From Bacillota bacterium (lineage in GTDB: Bacteria > Bacillota > Bacilli > Alicyclobacillales > Alicyclobacillaceae): a stretch of 19,412 nt of DNA. Position numbers and translations under genes: made by a program. Location of the stretch: contig JAKADF010000011.1 of assembly GCA_021820805.1 (NCBI GenBank), positions 1 to 19,412 of the forward strand. Reading direction: 5' to 3'. The notes beneath the pieces are model-generated. The model saw nothing but the letters and a program-made list of their open reading frames with translations, was not told the origin of the DNA and ran no database searches. This document shows positions 8,790 to 19,002 of the stretch, piece by piece (within the stretch, counting starts at the first letter, position 1; every line of letters begins with the position of its first letter).

Positions 8790-8796
8790 TTCGACA
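8790..8796 (-). promoter_or_regulatory. Spo0A-box-like heptamer upstream of dnaA promoter
   Basis: A second exact TGTCGAA on the minus strand, 15 bp before the dnaA -35 hexamer and abutting a weak DnaA box. A 6/7 match (TGTCGAC, minus strand) at 8810-8816 overlaps the -35 itself. Both exact copies lie in a shared 10-mer, ATTCGACAAA (8541-8550 and 8789-8798). Confidence 0.45.
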
Positions 8797-8810
8797 AACA
8801 TCCACAGTGG

Positions 8811-8839
8811 TCGACATTCATGGGAAAGCGAACTATATT
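8811..8839 (+). promoter_or_regulatory. Likely dnaA promoter
   Basis: TCGACA (8811-8816, 5/6 to TTGACA) and TATATT (8834-8839, 5/6 to TATAAT) have a 17-bp spacer. Transcription would start near 8846, giving a leader of about 88 nt. DnaA boxes just upstream fit autoregulation. Confidence 0.65.
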
Positions 8840-8933
8840 ATTTTGTTTGGCAATATTTTTCATTATTCTCCGCACTAAAAATATATGTATGCATTGATGC
8901 TCTAATCATGACTAGGAGGACCCCAGCAATAAG

Positions 8934-10316
8934 ATGAGTACGCGCTATGATTCTGTTTTCTTTAACGGGCTGTGGGAAAAGGTACTTATCATGATGAAGG
9001 AGCGGCTGACAGCCCCTACCTTTGAGACATGGTTTACCGGGACGCGTATTAACGGATACGACGATCAAGAAAAGTGTATTCGTATATATGTTCCTACACC
9101 GTTTGCAGCCAATTGGCTGGCTGATCATTATAAAGTAATGATCCAAAACACAATTATTGCCTTGACTGAACGCGAGTTTATTCTTCAGTTCGAGTCTGAA
9201 CAAGGCGACGAATCTGCACCAACAAAGGATGCAGTTACACATGAAGCAGATCTATCTACAGATGACCATACGCAAGGAAATTGGAATAATAGTGCACTAA
9301 TACCTCGCTATACGTTTGAGTCATTTGTGATTGGTGCGAGTAATCGTTTCGCACATGCAGCAAGCCTGGCGGTCGCAGAAACACCTGCAAAAGCATATAA
9401 CCCTCTTTTTATCTATGGGGGTGTTGGTCTTGGCAAAACACATTTAATGCACGCAATTGGGCACTACGTACGAAAAACAAACCCAAATGCAAAAGTACTG
9501 TATTTATCATCAGAAAAATTTACGAACGACTTTATTACATCTATCCGTGACAATAGTACCGAGGAATTTCGCAACCGGTACCGATCGATTGACGTTTTGC
9601 TTATTGACGATATTCAATTTCTAGCAAAGAAAGAGCAAACTCAAGAGGAATTCTTCCATACATTTAATACCCTTCACGACGACGCTAAACAAATTGTCAT
9701 CTCAAGTGATAGACCGCCAAGGGAAATCCCAACTATAGAAGATAGATTGCGTTCTCGATTTGAATGGGGACTTATTACTGATATTCAACCCCCAGATTTA
9801 GAGACGCGCATTGCAATTTTACAAAGAAAAGCGAAATCAGACGGGTTACATATTCCCGATGAAGTTTTGCTCTATATTGCCAATCAGATAGATTCTAATA
9901 TTCGGGAGCTGGAAGGGGCACTAATTCGAGTCGTAGCGTATTCTTCACTCGTGAATGAGGATTTGTCTACATCATTAGCTGAAATGGCACTTAAAGATAT
10001 TATTTCACCTGACAAACCAAAGATGATTACCGTCAGCCAGATTCAAAAGGTTATCGGAGACCATTTCGGTTTAAAAATGGAAGACTTTAAGGCCAAAAAG
10101 AGAACGAGAAACGTTGCCTTTCCTCGTCAGATCGCAATGTATTTAACTCGGGAATTAACGGATATGTCTCTTCCTAGAATTGGGGAGGCATTTGGCGGGA
10201 GAGATCACACAACTGTTCTTCACGCATGGGAACGAATTCATGACGAACTTGAAAAAGATTTGCAGCTAAAAGCAACATTAGACAGATTGTCAGAGGCAAT
10301 TCGAACGTTATCATAG
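8934..10316 (+). CDS. dnaA: DnaA, chromosomal replication initiator
   Basis: An AAA+ ATPase that binds DnaA boxes, forms an ATP-dependent filament and opens oriC. It has 460 residues. Domain I (about 1-80) has the WF.GTRI helix region, and domain II is a short acidic linker (about 90-120). Domain III has Walker [10 protein letters not shown] (162-170), Walker [10 protein letters not shown] (222-230), sensor 1 VISSDRPP (255-262) and the box VII arginine-finger region [10 protein letters not shown] (271-280). Domain IV has the DnaA signature [21 protein letters not shown] (410-430) that reads the box. The ATG at 8934 is the only plausible start, because an in-frame stop lies at 8913. The nearest Shine-Dalgarno, AGGAGG (8914-8919), is 14 nt away, which is longer than usual. 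DnaA boxes flank the gene on both sides. Confidence 0.98.
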   Translation: MSTRYDSVFFNGLWEKVLIMMKERLTAPTFETWFTGTRINGYDDQEKCIRIYVPTPFAANWLADHYKVMIQNTIIALTEREFILQFESEQGDESAPTKDAVTHEADLSTDDHTQGNWNNSALIPRYTFESFVIGASNRFAHAASLAVAETPAKAYNPLFIYGGVGLGKTHLMHAIGHYVRKTNPNAKVLYLSSEKFTNDFITSIRDNSTEEFRNRYRSIDVLLIDDIQFLAKKEQTQEEFFHTFNTLHDDAKQIVISSDRPPREIPTIEDRLRSRFEWGLITDIQPPDLETRIAILQRKAKSDGLHIPDEVLLYIANQIDSNIRELEGALIRVVAYSSLVNEDLSTSLAEMALKDIISPDKPKMITVSQIQKVIGDHFGLKMEDFKAKKRTRNVAFPRQIAMYLTRELTDMSLPRIGEAFGGRDHTTVLHAWERIHDELEKDLQLKATLDRLSEAIRTLS

Positions 10317-10323
10317 AATTTAT

Positions 10324-10436
10324 CTATCCACATGTGAATAATTCAGCATAACTAAGCATGACAGTTGTAAGATATGCACATGTTATCCACAACTGTGATT
10401 TCGCTTTGTTTTTATGTTATACCGTACTTATCCACA
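10324..10436. other. oriC: oriC, downstream DnaA-box cluster (incC-like)
   Basis: The dnaA-dnaN gap holds exact TTATNCACA boxes at 10333-10341(-), 10383-10391(+) and 10428-10436(+). One-mismatch boxes are at 10324-10332(+) and 10372-10380(+). The first two form a head-to-head pair around CACATGTG. The last box points at the unwinding element to its right, as expected for the incC side of a bipartite origin. Confidence 0.9.
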
Positions 10437-10448
10437 TTTGCACCGACA

Positions 10449-10485
10449 CTATTACTATGACTATGATCTTTTGAGTTAAAAGATC
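10449..10485 (+). other. DNA unwinding element with DnaA-trio run and hairpin
   Basis: Twelve bases after the last DnaA box the plus strand reads CTA TTA CTA TGA CTA TGA (10449-10466). The complementary strand read 3' to 5' is therefore GAT AAT GAT ACT GAT ACT, so four of the six triplets fit the DnaA-trio 3'-(G/A)AT-5' that loads DnaA on single-stranded DNA in Bacillus. It is followed by GATCTTTT (10465-10472) and AAAAGATC (10478-10485), a perfect 8-bp inverted repeat with a 5-nt loop, and then AT-rich DNA. Confidence 0.7.
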
Positions 10486-10504
10486 TATTACTAAATACTA
10501 TAAT
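10476..10504 (+). promoter_or_regulatory. Candidate dnaN promoter inside the unwinding region
   Basis: TTAAAA (10476-10481, 4/6) and a perfect TATAAT (10499-10504) are 17 bp apart. The -35 hexamer lies within the hairpin of the unwinding element. The predicted start near 10511 leaves a leader of about 66 nt before dnaN. Confidence 0.5.
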
Positions 10505-10576
10505 GCACTATACGCAAAATTATGCTTGCACATAATTTCACTAACATGTCGTGCACTCGGAAGGAGCTTTTTATTA

Positions 10577-11704
10577 ATGAGGTTTACAGTGAGTAAATCA
10601 GCCATTATTCAGCTCATACAAACTGTCTCAAAAGCAGTTGCGGTTAGAACAACAAAACAAGTTTTATCAGGTATTTTACTTGAAGCGAATGAAACAAAGC
10701 TTGTCGCTACTGCATATGACCTTGAACTCGGTATTCAAAATGTTGTTCTTTCAAATGATGATTCCAATCTTAGGGTTGAGGAAACTGGTGCAATTGTTCT
10801 TCCAGCACGATACTTCAGTGACGTTATTAAGAAACTGCCGAACGATACAATATCTATTCGAGTGGATAACAATTATATGACTGAAATTAAATCGGGATCC
10901 GCTGAATTCCATCTGCATGGAATTGATGCGACAGAGTTTCCTAAATTGCCAACATTTTTGGGAACTGTTCCAGTTACAATTTCAAGTGATGTTTTAAAAG
11001 AACTAATTCGCACAACCGCTTTTGCAACATCCAATTCTGAAGTTCGACCAATCCTGACAGGGATTTTTCTTCAATATCAAAACAACAAGCTTACATTTAC
11101 TGCTACGGACGGGCTGCGTTTAGCTACACAAAGCATTGGATTGCAAGATGCGTCAGATCGCGATTGGAGTGCTGTAATTCCAGGAAAATCTTTATTAGAA
11201 CTTGCTAAGATTCTTCCGGAAAATGAAACACCTGTGACTGTTCAATTCACTGAAAGCCACAGTCTGTTCGCGATACAAAATACACATTTTTACACACGCT
11301 TAATTGATGGAACTTACCCAGATACATCACGAATCATCCCCAATCAATATAAGACCGAGGTTATTGTTCCAACTGAGGATATTTTAGGTGCAATTGACCG
11401 TGCTGCACTCATAGCACCTTCTAGAGAAAACCATATGGTTCGATTAGAAATTAACGAAACTGATATTATTGTTTCTTCCAGTTCACCAGAAATCGGAAAT
11501 GTTGTAGAAAAGCTCATCTGTTCGAGCAAAGAAGGCCCTGACATTCAGATAGCTTTTAATGCAAGGTATGTTATAGACGCATTGCGGGCACTTGATTCCG
11601 GGGATTTGTCAATTCAATTTAATAGTTCCAATCAACCATTCGTATTGCGTAAACACAAAAATGAGTTTGGATTACAACTAATTTCTCCTGTATTGTGGAG
11701 GTAG
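10577..11704 (+). CDS. dnaN: DnaN, DNA polymerase III beta sliding clamp
   Basis: The ring-shaped processivity clamp that tethers replicative polymerase and many repair enzymes to DNA. It has 375 residues and three clamp folds of about 125 residues each. Family-like segments are MRFTVSKSAIIQLIQTVSKAV at the start, IVLPARYFSDVIKKLP, VRPILTGIFL, ATDGLRLATQS, and DGTYPDTSRIIP in the middle to late part. The open frame continues 17 codons upstream, but the ATG at 10577 has AAGGAG 10 nt upstream and fits the family N-terminus. yaaA follows after 4 bp, with its Shine-Dalgarno inside the end of dnaN. Confidence 0.97.
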   Translation: MRFTVSKSAIIQLIQTVSKAVAVRTTKQVLSGILLEANETKLVATAYDLELGIQNVVLSNDDSNLRVEETGAIVLPARYFSDVIKKLPNDTISIRVDNNYMTEIKSGSAEFHLHGIDATEFPKLPTFLGTVPVTISSDVLKELIRTTAFATSNSEVRPILTGIFLQYQNNKLTFTATDGLRLATQSIGLQDASDRDWSAVIPGKSLLELAKILPENETPVTVQFTESHSLFAIQNTHFYTRLIDGTYPDTSRIIPNQYKTEVIVPTEDILGAIDRAALIAPSRENHMVRLEINETDIIVSSSSPEIGNVVEKLICSSKEGPDIQIAFNARYVIDALRALDSGDLSIQFNSSNQPFVLRKHKNEFGLQLISPVLWR

Positions 11705-11708
11705 TGTT

Positions 11709-11945
11709 TTGGAAATTACAATTTCAACGGAATACATCACATTGGCCCAATTCCTGAAGAAAGCAGACATTATTTCTTCCGGGGGTGAAGCAAAAATATT
11801 TCTTTCCACAGAAACAGTACTTATAAACGGTCAAAAGGATGAACGCAGGGGAAGAAAACTCTATGATGGGGATATCATTGAGGTTTATGGTAAAAAATAT
11901 ACAATAAAGGGTTCGTTCCATGATCCTTCAAGAACTTCACATTGA
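11709..11945 (+). CDS. yaaA: YaaA (RlbA), S4-domain ribosome-maturation protein
   Basis: A small S4-like RNA-binding protein always found between dnaN and recF in Bacilli and linked to ribosome assembly. It has 78 residues. The S4 core is visible as LAQFLKKADIISSGGEAKIFL, VLINGQKDERRGRKLYDGD and IIEVYGKKYTI. The start is TTG at 11709, 6 nt after GGAGGT. The C-terminus overlaps the recF start by 26 bp in another frame, so translation of the two is probably coupled. Confidence 0.92.
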   Translation: MEITISTEYITLAQFLKKADIISSGGEAKIFLSTETVLINGQKDERRGRKLYDGDIIEVYGKKYTIKGSFHDPSRTSH

Positions 11946-13035
11946 GCAATTTCGAAATTACAGTCAGAGTACACTTCAGTTTTCCCCAGAAATTAATATT
12001 TTAATTGGGGAAAATGCACAAGGTAAAACGAATGCTCTTGAAGCCATTTATATTCTGGCAATGGGTAAATCTCATCGAACTCAAAAAGACAGTGAATTAC
12101 TCATGTGGGACACTGACAAAGCTTCAATTCAAGGACGAATCCTTTTTGGTAAAAGGGAACGCAGGCTTCAGATTGATTTTTTTAAAAATGGTCGAAAGGC
12201 CCTTGTAAATGGGGTTCATCAGACTAAAATGACCGATTTTATCGGTCATTTTCAGGTTGTGCTGTTTGCACCTGAAGATTTGCAACTTGTCAAAGGAAGT
12301 CCAGGAACAAGACGCCGTTTTATTGACATGGAACTTGGCCAGACACACCCGAGGTATTTGTATCACCTAAATCAGTATAATCGGACAATGTCACAACGAA
12401 ATGCAGTACTCAAATCAGGAAATGTAGATAAGTCTTATTTATCCGTTTTTGATGAACAATTGATACAGCATGGTACGGAAGTCATCGTACGAAGGTTACA
12501 TTTTTTAGAACAGATGAAACCAGTCTCAGCACGAATTTACAAAGATATATCCAATAATCGTGAAGAGTTTTCATTTCGTTATCACTTGTCAATTGCTAGT
12601 TCAAATCTAGAATATGAAAATTCAAAAGCAAATATTGAAACTCTGTTTGCAAATTCACTTGCGTCAAAATTAGACTCAGATATGCGCCTTGGATATACGA
12701 GCGTTGGTCCTCATCGAGATGACTTATTATTTTTCTTGGACGGACATCCAGTTCAGTCCTTTGCGAGTCAAGGACAGCAAAGGACAATTGCTTTATCGCT
12801 CCGTTTGGCAGAAATCGATTTTATTCATCATGAAATTGGAGAATATCCTGTTTTACTGCTTGATGATGTTTTATCAGAGTTAGACGATATCCGTCAGAAA
12901 AACTTAGTTTTATCGATGAGTGAAAGAGTCCAAACAATTATCACAACAACAAGCTTATTTCATCTTGAACATGAGCTTCATGTTCGATCGAGGTTGTTTC
13001 ACGTTTCTTCTGGTATAATACAGGCAGAAAGATAG
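11920..13035 (+). CDS. recF: RecF, DNA replication and repair ATPase
   Basis: An SMC/ABC-type ATPase that, with RecO and RecR, loads RecA at gaps in damaged DNA. It has 371 residues. Walker A is GENAQGKTN (30-38), the ABC signature is SQGQQRT (283-289) and Walker B is LLLDDVLSELD (312-322). The family motif VVLFAPEDLQLVKGSPGTRRRF is present. The ATG at 11920 overlaps yaaA, and only a weak AAAGGG lies upstream, consistent with coupled translation. A perfect 12-bp stem-loop with a U-tract lies inside the coding sequence (12226-12252). Confidence 0.97.
   Translation: MILQELHIEQFRNYSQSTLQFSPEINILIGENAQGKTNALEAIYILAMGKSHRTQKDSELLMWDTDKASIQGRILFGKRERRLQIDFFKNGRKALVNGVHQTKMTDFIGHFQVVLFAPEDLQLVKGSPGTRRRFIDMELGQTHPRYLYHLNQYNRTMSQRNAVLKSGNVDKSYLSVFDEQLIQHGTEVIVRRLHFLEQMKPVSARIYKDISNNREEFSFRYHLSIASSNLEYENSKANIETLFANSLASKLDSDMRLGYTSVGPHRDDLLFFLDGHPVQSFASQGQQRTIALSLRLAEIDFIHHEIGEYPVLLLDDVLSELDDIRQKNLVLSMSERVQTIITTTSLFHLEHELHVRSRLFHVSSGIIQAER
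12226..12252. repeat. Perfect 12-bp stem-loop inside recF, terminator-like
   Basis: AAAATGACCGAT (12226-12237) and ATCGGTCATTTT (12241-12252) are exact reverse complements with a 3-nt loop. In RNA the stem ends in four U residues. The bases encode KMTDFIGHF of RecF, a stretch that aligns without a gap to the family as I recall it, so it is not an insertion. Whether it pauses or terminates RNA polymerase is unknown. Confidence 0.7.
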
Positions 13036-13042
13036 GTGACGT

Positions 13043-15282
<2,240 letters not shown>

Positions 15283-15335
15283 GAGTGAAGTTGAATCGGA
15301 GCTTTTAACAGAGGTTTTCTTAGGAGTGACAATGG

Positions 15336-17798
15336 TTGTCAGACGAATTCATAAGCAAAGTTCTGCCAATTGATTTAGGCCAAGAGTTAAGAAACTCATT
15401 TATTGATTACGCGATGAGCGTTATCGTAAGCCGGGCGATTCCAGACGTTCGGGATGGATTAAAGCCGGTTCATCGCCGCATTTTATATGCGATGTTTGAG
15501 TCCGGAATGACTCCAGATAAGCCATATAAAAAGTCTGCTCGTATTGTTGGTGAAGTTCTCGGTAAATATCACCCTCACGGTGATTCTGCTGTGTATGATG
15601 CACTTGTAAGAATGGCACAAGACTTCTCAACGAGGTATTTACTCGTCGATGGCCACGGAAACTTTGGTTCCATTGATGGTGACTCAGCCGCAGCTATGCG
15701 GTACACAGAATCGAGAATGTCTCATCTTGCAATGGAATTATTGCGGGATATTAACAAAGACACGGTCGATTTTGGTCCAAACTACGATGAAAATGAACAA
15801 GAACCAAAAGTATTGCCGGCTAGATTCCCAAACCTTCTAGTGAACGGATCGTCTGGTATTGCTGTCGGAATGGCAACCAATATTCCTCCGCACAACCTAA
15901 AGGAAATTATTGATGGTGTCATCATGATGATTGATAAACCAGATGTATCGATTGCAGATATTATGAATGTTATTAAAGGTCCTGACTTCCCGACAGGCGG
16001 TATAATCCTTGGACGTGACGGGATCCGCCGGGCATTTGAAACTGGACGCGGTTCGATAACAATTCGTGCCACCACGCAATTTGAAGAAATGCAAGGCGGT
16101 AAAACGAGAATAGTAGTTACAGAAATCCCATATCAGCAGAACAAAGCAAGACTGATTGAAAAGATTGCGGAACTTACTCGGGATAAGAAACTTGATGGAA
16201 TTACTGATCTTCGCGATGAATCCGATAGAAATGGAATGCGGATGGTTATCGAGCTTCGCCGTGATGTAAAGCCGCAGATTGTTTTAAATAACTTGTTTAA
16301 GCACACGGGTCTGCAAAGCACGTTTGGTGTTATCAACCTGGCGCTTGTTCACGGCCAACCAAAAGTGTTAAATCTACACGATATGTTGTTCTATTATCTG
16401 GAACATCAACGTGAAGTGGTCAGACGCCGTACGCAATTTGATTTAAATAAGGCTCTTGCACGCGCACATATTCTCGAAGGTTTGAGGATTGCGCTCGACC
16501 ATCTCGATGAAGTAATTACATTGATTCGTAATTCTGCTAACGCGGACATTGCTCGAGAAGGATTAATGACGACATTCTCACTTACGCTAGAACAAGCGCA
16601 GGCAATTCTCGATATGCGTTTGCAGCGCCTGACAGGACTTGAACGTGAGAAGATTGAAAATGAATATCAAGAACTTATCAAGCTTATTGAGGAGTTGCGT
16701 GCAATCTTGGCGGATGAACAACTGCTGCTTGGTGTCATCCGAAAAGAATTAGTTGAAATTCGCGATAAATATGGCGATGAACGCAGAACCCGTATTGTTG
16801 CCGCTGAAGGTGAAATCAGCGAGGAAGATTTAATTCCTGTTCAAGATGTTGTGGTGACAATTACACATGCTGGTTATGTAAAACGTGTTCCATTGTCCAC
16901 TTATCATAGTCAACGCCGCGGCGGGCGCGGCATGACACTAATGGGTACTCGTGAAGAAGATTTTGTCGAGCACCTATATATAACTTCATCGCATCACTAT
17001 CTCCTGTTCTTTACGAACAAAGGACGAATGTATGCACTCAAGGCCTATGAAGTGCCAGAGTTTAGCCGTCAAGCGAAAGGCATACCGATTATCAATTTGC
17101 TGCAGATTGACCAAGGGGAGAAAATATCGGCTGTTATCCCGCTTAAGTCAATGGAAGTCGACGAGAATGAGGAAAGACATTTGTTTTTTGCTACTCGCCA
17201 GGGTGTCGTTAAGAAAACCGCAGTTAATGATTATGCAAATATCCGAAAGACGGGGCTTATTGCCATTAACCTCCGTGATGATGATGAGGTTATTGGTGTT
17301 AAACTGACGGATGGAACGAAACATATTATTATGGCTACAAAGATGGGGCTTTCGATACGATTTAATGAGTCTGATGTCAGATCTATGGGCCGCGGGGCAA
17401 CAGGTGTTAAAGGCATCCAGTTAAATGAAGGTGACGAAGCCATCGCAATGGATGTAGTTGAACCTGATAATGAAGTATTAGTTGTCACTACACGTGGATA
17501 TGGTAAGAAGACACCTGCCGATGATTATCGGGTACAAACGAGAGGCGGTAAAGGAATCAAGACCTTGAATTGTACCACGAAAAATGGTGATGTTGTTGGA
17601 CTTCGTATGGTGAAGCCTGATGATGATTTGATGATTATCACAAATGCCGGTGTAGCCATTCGTATTCACGTTGCGGATATTTCGACACAAAGCAGAAATA
17701 CGCAAGGTGTTAAACTGATTAATGTACCTGATGGCGAAGAAGTTGCTACAGTTGGCCGTGTTGTAGCAACCGAAGACGACGATGAGGATGTCGAATAA
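15336..17798 (+). CDS. gyrA: DNA gyrase subunit A
   Basis: The DNA-cleaving subunit of gyrase. It has 820 residues. The winged-helix breakage-reunion domain holds the catalytic tyrosine Tyr123 (MRYTESRMS). The quinolone region reads [13 protein letters not shown] with Ser84 and Asp88, residues associated with drug-sensitive enzymes. The C-terminal wrapping domain starts near 500 and carries the GyrA box QRRGGRG (526-532), which marks gyrase rather than topoisomerase IV. It ends in an acidic tail. The start is TTG at 15336, 9 nt after AGGAG; the ATG at 15332 is out of frame. No terminator is visible directly after the stop, so read-through into the 36-residue ORF is likely. Confidence 0.97.
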   Translation: MSDEFISKVLPIDLGQELRNSFIDYAMSVIVSRAIPDVRDGLKPVHRRILYAMFESGMTPDKPYKKSARIVGEVLGKYHPHGDSAVYDALVRMAQDFSTRYLLVDGHGNFGSIDGDSAAAMRYTESRMSHLAMELLRDINKDTVDFGPNYDENEQEPKVLPARFPNLLVNGSSGIAVGMATNIPPHNLKEIIDGVIMMIDKPDVSIADIMNVIKGPDFPTGGIILGRDGIRRAFETGRGSITIRATTQFEEMQGGKTRIVVTEIPYQQNKARLIEKIAELTRDKKLDGITDLRDESDRNGMRMVIELRRDVKPQIVLNNLFKHTGLQSTFGVINLALVHGQPKVLNLHDMLFYYLEHQREVVRRRTQFDLNKALARAHILEGLRIALDHLDEVITLIRNSANADIAREGLMTTFSLTLEQAQAILDMRLQRLTGLEREKIENEYQELIKLIEELRAILADEQLLLGVIRKELVEIRDKYGDERRTRIVAAEGEISEEDLIPVQDVVVTITHAGYVKRVPLSTYHSQRRGGRGMTLMGTREEDFVEHLYITSSHHYLLFFTNKGRMYALKAYEVPEFSRQAKGIPIINLLQIDQGEKISAVIPLKSMEVDENEERHLFFATRQGVVKKTAVNDYANIRKTGLIAINLRDDDEVIGVKLTDGTKHIIMATKMGLSIRFNESDVRSMGRGATGVKGIQLNEGDEAIAMDVVEPDNEVLVVTTRGYGKKTPADDYRVQTRGGKGIKTLNCTTKNGDVVGLRMVKPDDDLMIITNAGVAIRIHVADISTQSRNTQGVKLINVPDGEEVATVGRVVATEDDDEDVE

Positions 17799-17890
17799 AT
17801 AAATGATTTGATTAACCTATAACGAATGATTCAGATATCAATTATTTGCAAATACTTTTACCCAGGTAGATGAAAGGAGGCGAAATCGGA

Positions 17891-18001
17891 ATGCATGGTT
17901 TAGAAACATTAGCAATTCACCAAGGTGGTATGTTTCTTGGCCTAATCCTGATTACAGCTATGTCCTTATTGTTCTTCAATGCGGTGATTGGGAAAAAATA
18001 A
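17891..18001 (+). CDS. 36-residue single-span membrane peptide, function unknown
   Basis: A short ORF translated by hand. It begins MHGLETLAIHQGG, continues with one hydrophobic stretch from about residue 14 to 33 (MFLGLILITAMSLLFF..), and ends in GKK. One membrane span with a positive end is likely. AGGAGG (17875-17880) lies 10 nt before the ATG, a much stronger site than chance would usually give, and a strong terminator follows 58 bp after the stop. It lies 92 bp downstream of gyrA. I do not recognise a family. It could be co-transcribed with gyrA or have its own promoter. Confidence 0.7.
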   Translation: MHGLETLAIHQGGMFLGLILITAMSLLFFNAVIGKK

Positions 18002-18019
18002 GTACTTGCCAAGTTGCAG

Positions 18020-18056
18020 TTGTGATCTTGAGTTATTGTGATCAAAAGTTGTGATT
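18020..18056 (+). repeat. Three TTGTGATY direct repeats before the terminator
   Basis: TTGTGATC at 18020-18027 and 18036-18043 and TTGTGATT at 18049-18056, between the 36-residue ORF and its terminator. No function is evident; it may be drift of a simple repeat. Confidence 0.35.
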
Positions 18057-18058
18057 AG

Positions 18059-18084
18059 AACGCCCTAGTTCCTAGGGCGTTTTT
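18059..18084 (+). terminator. Strong intrinsic terminator after the 36-residue ORF
   Basis: AACGCCCTAG (18059-18068) pairs with CTAGGGCGTT (18072-18081) over a 3-nt loop, followed by a run of T (18080-18084). It is the first clear terminator after dnaN on the plus strand, apart from the stem-loop inside recF, and probably ends the gyrBA-proximal transcript. Confidence 0.88.
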
Positions 18085-18154
18085 GTATTATCTGAAAGCG
18101 TGATATGTGTCTTTATAAACAAATTTTGCAGGTAATCTGTATGAGGTAGATGAA

Positions 18155-18184
18155 GGTACTATAATAGTAAGGTACTAGGTACTA
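18155..18184 (+). promoter_or_regulatory. Promoter region of the transglutaminase-like gene with GGTACTA repeats
   Basis: GGTACTA occurs at 18155-18161, 18171-18177 and 18178-18184. The first copy runs into a perfect TATAAT (18160-18165). No good -35 lies 16-18 bp upstream, so an activator may be needed, or the match may be by chance. The gene starts about 68 bp further on. Confidence 0.35.
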
Positions 18185-18232
18185 TAGCAGCTCGGTGGTT
18201 ATCCGGATTGAACTTTTAAGGGAGGTAAGGTC

Positions 18233-18868
18233 TTGGAACTTCTTTTTGAAACGAATGATCTCGCAGAGTTCTTAGCGAGTTCAGACATCATTGATTTCCA
18301 TTCTCCACAATTACAAGAGAAAATTGCAGAGATTCAAGCTCGGGATAGCCGAGATGAATATCAGGCCCGATTAGCTTTTGAATTTGTTCGGGATGAAATT
18401 CACCATTCTTTTGACTTAAATAGTGATATAGTTACAATTTCTGCATCGCAAGCAATAGCCTGTCAGGAAGGAATATGCTTTGCCAAAGCTCATTTACTTG
18501 CGGCATTGCTGCGTGGGCTAAAGATACCAACTGGATTCTGCTATCAACGTGTTACTCGTAAAGGAACACCAGAATCAGGATACGCCCTGCATGGACTAAA
18601 CGCCGTATATTTACCGAGTCGTAAAGTATGGTTTCGACTCGACCCGCGCGGGAATAAATCTGGCGTAAATTCACAATTTAATATTGACAAAGAACAACTT
18701 GCTTATTCGATTAGGCCTGAACTTGGCGAAGAGGATTATCCATATGTTTTCGCAACACCGCCGACTGAAGTCGTTGCTTCAATGCATAAGTCAAAAGACT
18801 GCCATGAACTTTTTTATAAACGTCCAGAATTTCTCAAATCGTTAAATTCATTCGAGGTACATGGTTAA
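18233..18868 (+). CDS. Transglutaminase-like cysteine protease-fold protein
   Basis: A protein of the transglutaminase-like superfamily, whose members use a papain-like Cys-His-Asp triad for acyl transfer or proteolysis; the substrate is unknown. It has 211 residues. The triad is intact: Cys82 in EGICFAKAHLLAALLRG, His120 in YALHGLNAVYL and Asp137 in VWFRLDPRG. No signal peptide or membrane span is seen, so it is probably cytoplasmic. The start is TTG at 18233 with GGGAGG 7 nt upstream. It stands alone between the terminator at 18059 and the rRNA promoter, a place where the Bacillus subtilis chromosome goes straight from gyrA to the rRNA operon. No terminator is visible after it. Confidence 0.85.
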   Translation: MELLFETNDLAEFLASSDIIDFHSPQLQEKIAEIQARDSRDEYQARLAFEFVRDEIHHSFDLNSDIVTISASQAIACQEGICFAKAHLLAALLRGLKIPTGFCYQRVTRKGTPESGYALHGLNAVYLPSRKVWFRLDPRGNKSGVNSQFNIDKEQLAYSIRPELGEEDYPYVFATPPTEVVASMHKSKDCHELFYKRPEFLKSLNSFEVHG

Positions 18869-18871
18869 GTT

Positions 18872-18899
18872 TTTATGGCATTTACTTTATGGCATTTAC
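18872..18899 (+). repeat. Exact 14-bp tandem duplication
   Basis: TTTATGGCATTTAC is present twice head to tail (18872-18885 and 18886-18899), just after the transglutaminase-like gene. It looks like a recent slippage duplication. Confidence 0.8.
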
Positions 18900-18937
18900 G
18901 CTGAGGGTGTTACTAGAATCAGCATTCATATTGAAAT

Positions 18938-18967
18938 TTGTTATTCGCAAGGAATTAAATTTATAAA
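18938..18967 (+). promoter_or_regulatory. Possible upstream rRNA promoter
   Basis: TTGTTA (18938-18943) and TATAAA (18962-18967) with an 18-bp spacer, in an AT-rich stretch that could also act as an UP element for the promoter just downstream. Tandem rRNA promoters are common, but this one is weak. Confidence 0.3.
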
Positions 18968-18973
18968 TTATAC

Positions 18974-19002
18974 TTGCAATCAATTAATAGACATGATATA
19001 TT
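18974..19002 (+). promoter_or_regulatory. Main rRNA operon promoter
   Basis: TTGCAA (18974-18979, 4/6 to TTGACA) and TATATT (18997-19002) with a 17-bp spacer, preceded by AT-rich DNA. Transcription would start near 19009, giving a leader of about 290 nt before 16S rRNA. Confidence 0.65.

Larger units (their letters stand above)
8517..8805. other. oriC: oriC, upstream DnaA-box cluster
   Basis: Against the DnaA box TTATNCACA I find exact matches at 8597-8605(-), 8632-8640(-), 8707-8715(-), 8723-8731(+), 8735-8743(+) and 8747-8755(-). One-mismatch boxes are at 8517-8525(+), 8568-8576(+), 8580-8588(+), 8693-8701(+) and 8778-8786(-). Two-mismatch sites are at 8588-8596 and 8797-8805. This is the main content of the 529-bp gene-free stretch 8405-8933, together with the rpmH and dnaA promoters and two Spo0A-like heptamers. 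It corresponds to the incA/incB side of a bipartite Bacillus-type origin. Confidence 0.93.

Noticed and set aside
8838..9242. Minus-strand 134-codon frame opposite the dnaA start
   Set aside because: It is a shadow of dnaA with no Shine-Dalgarno or family features.
12967..12985. 8-bp inverted repeat GAACATGA/TCATGTTC near the recF end
   Set aside because: It arises from the EHELHV codons, has no U-tract, and is shorter than the 12-bp stem reported.
12995..13010. parS-like sequence at the end of recF
   Set aside because: Only the left part TGTTTCACGT matches TGTTTCACGTGAAACA; the right half does not. A similar half match near 1883-1898 also fails.
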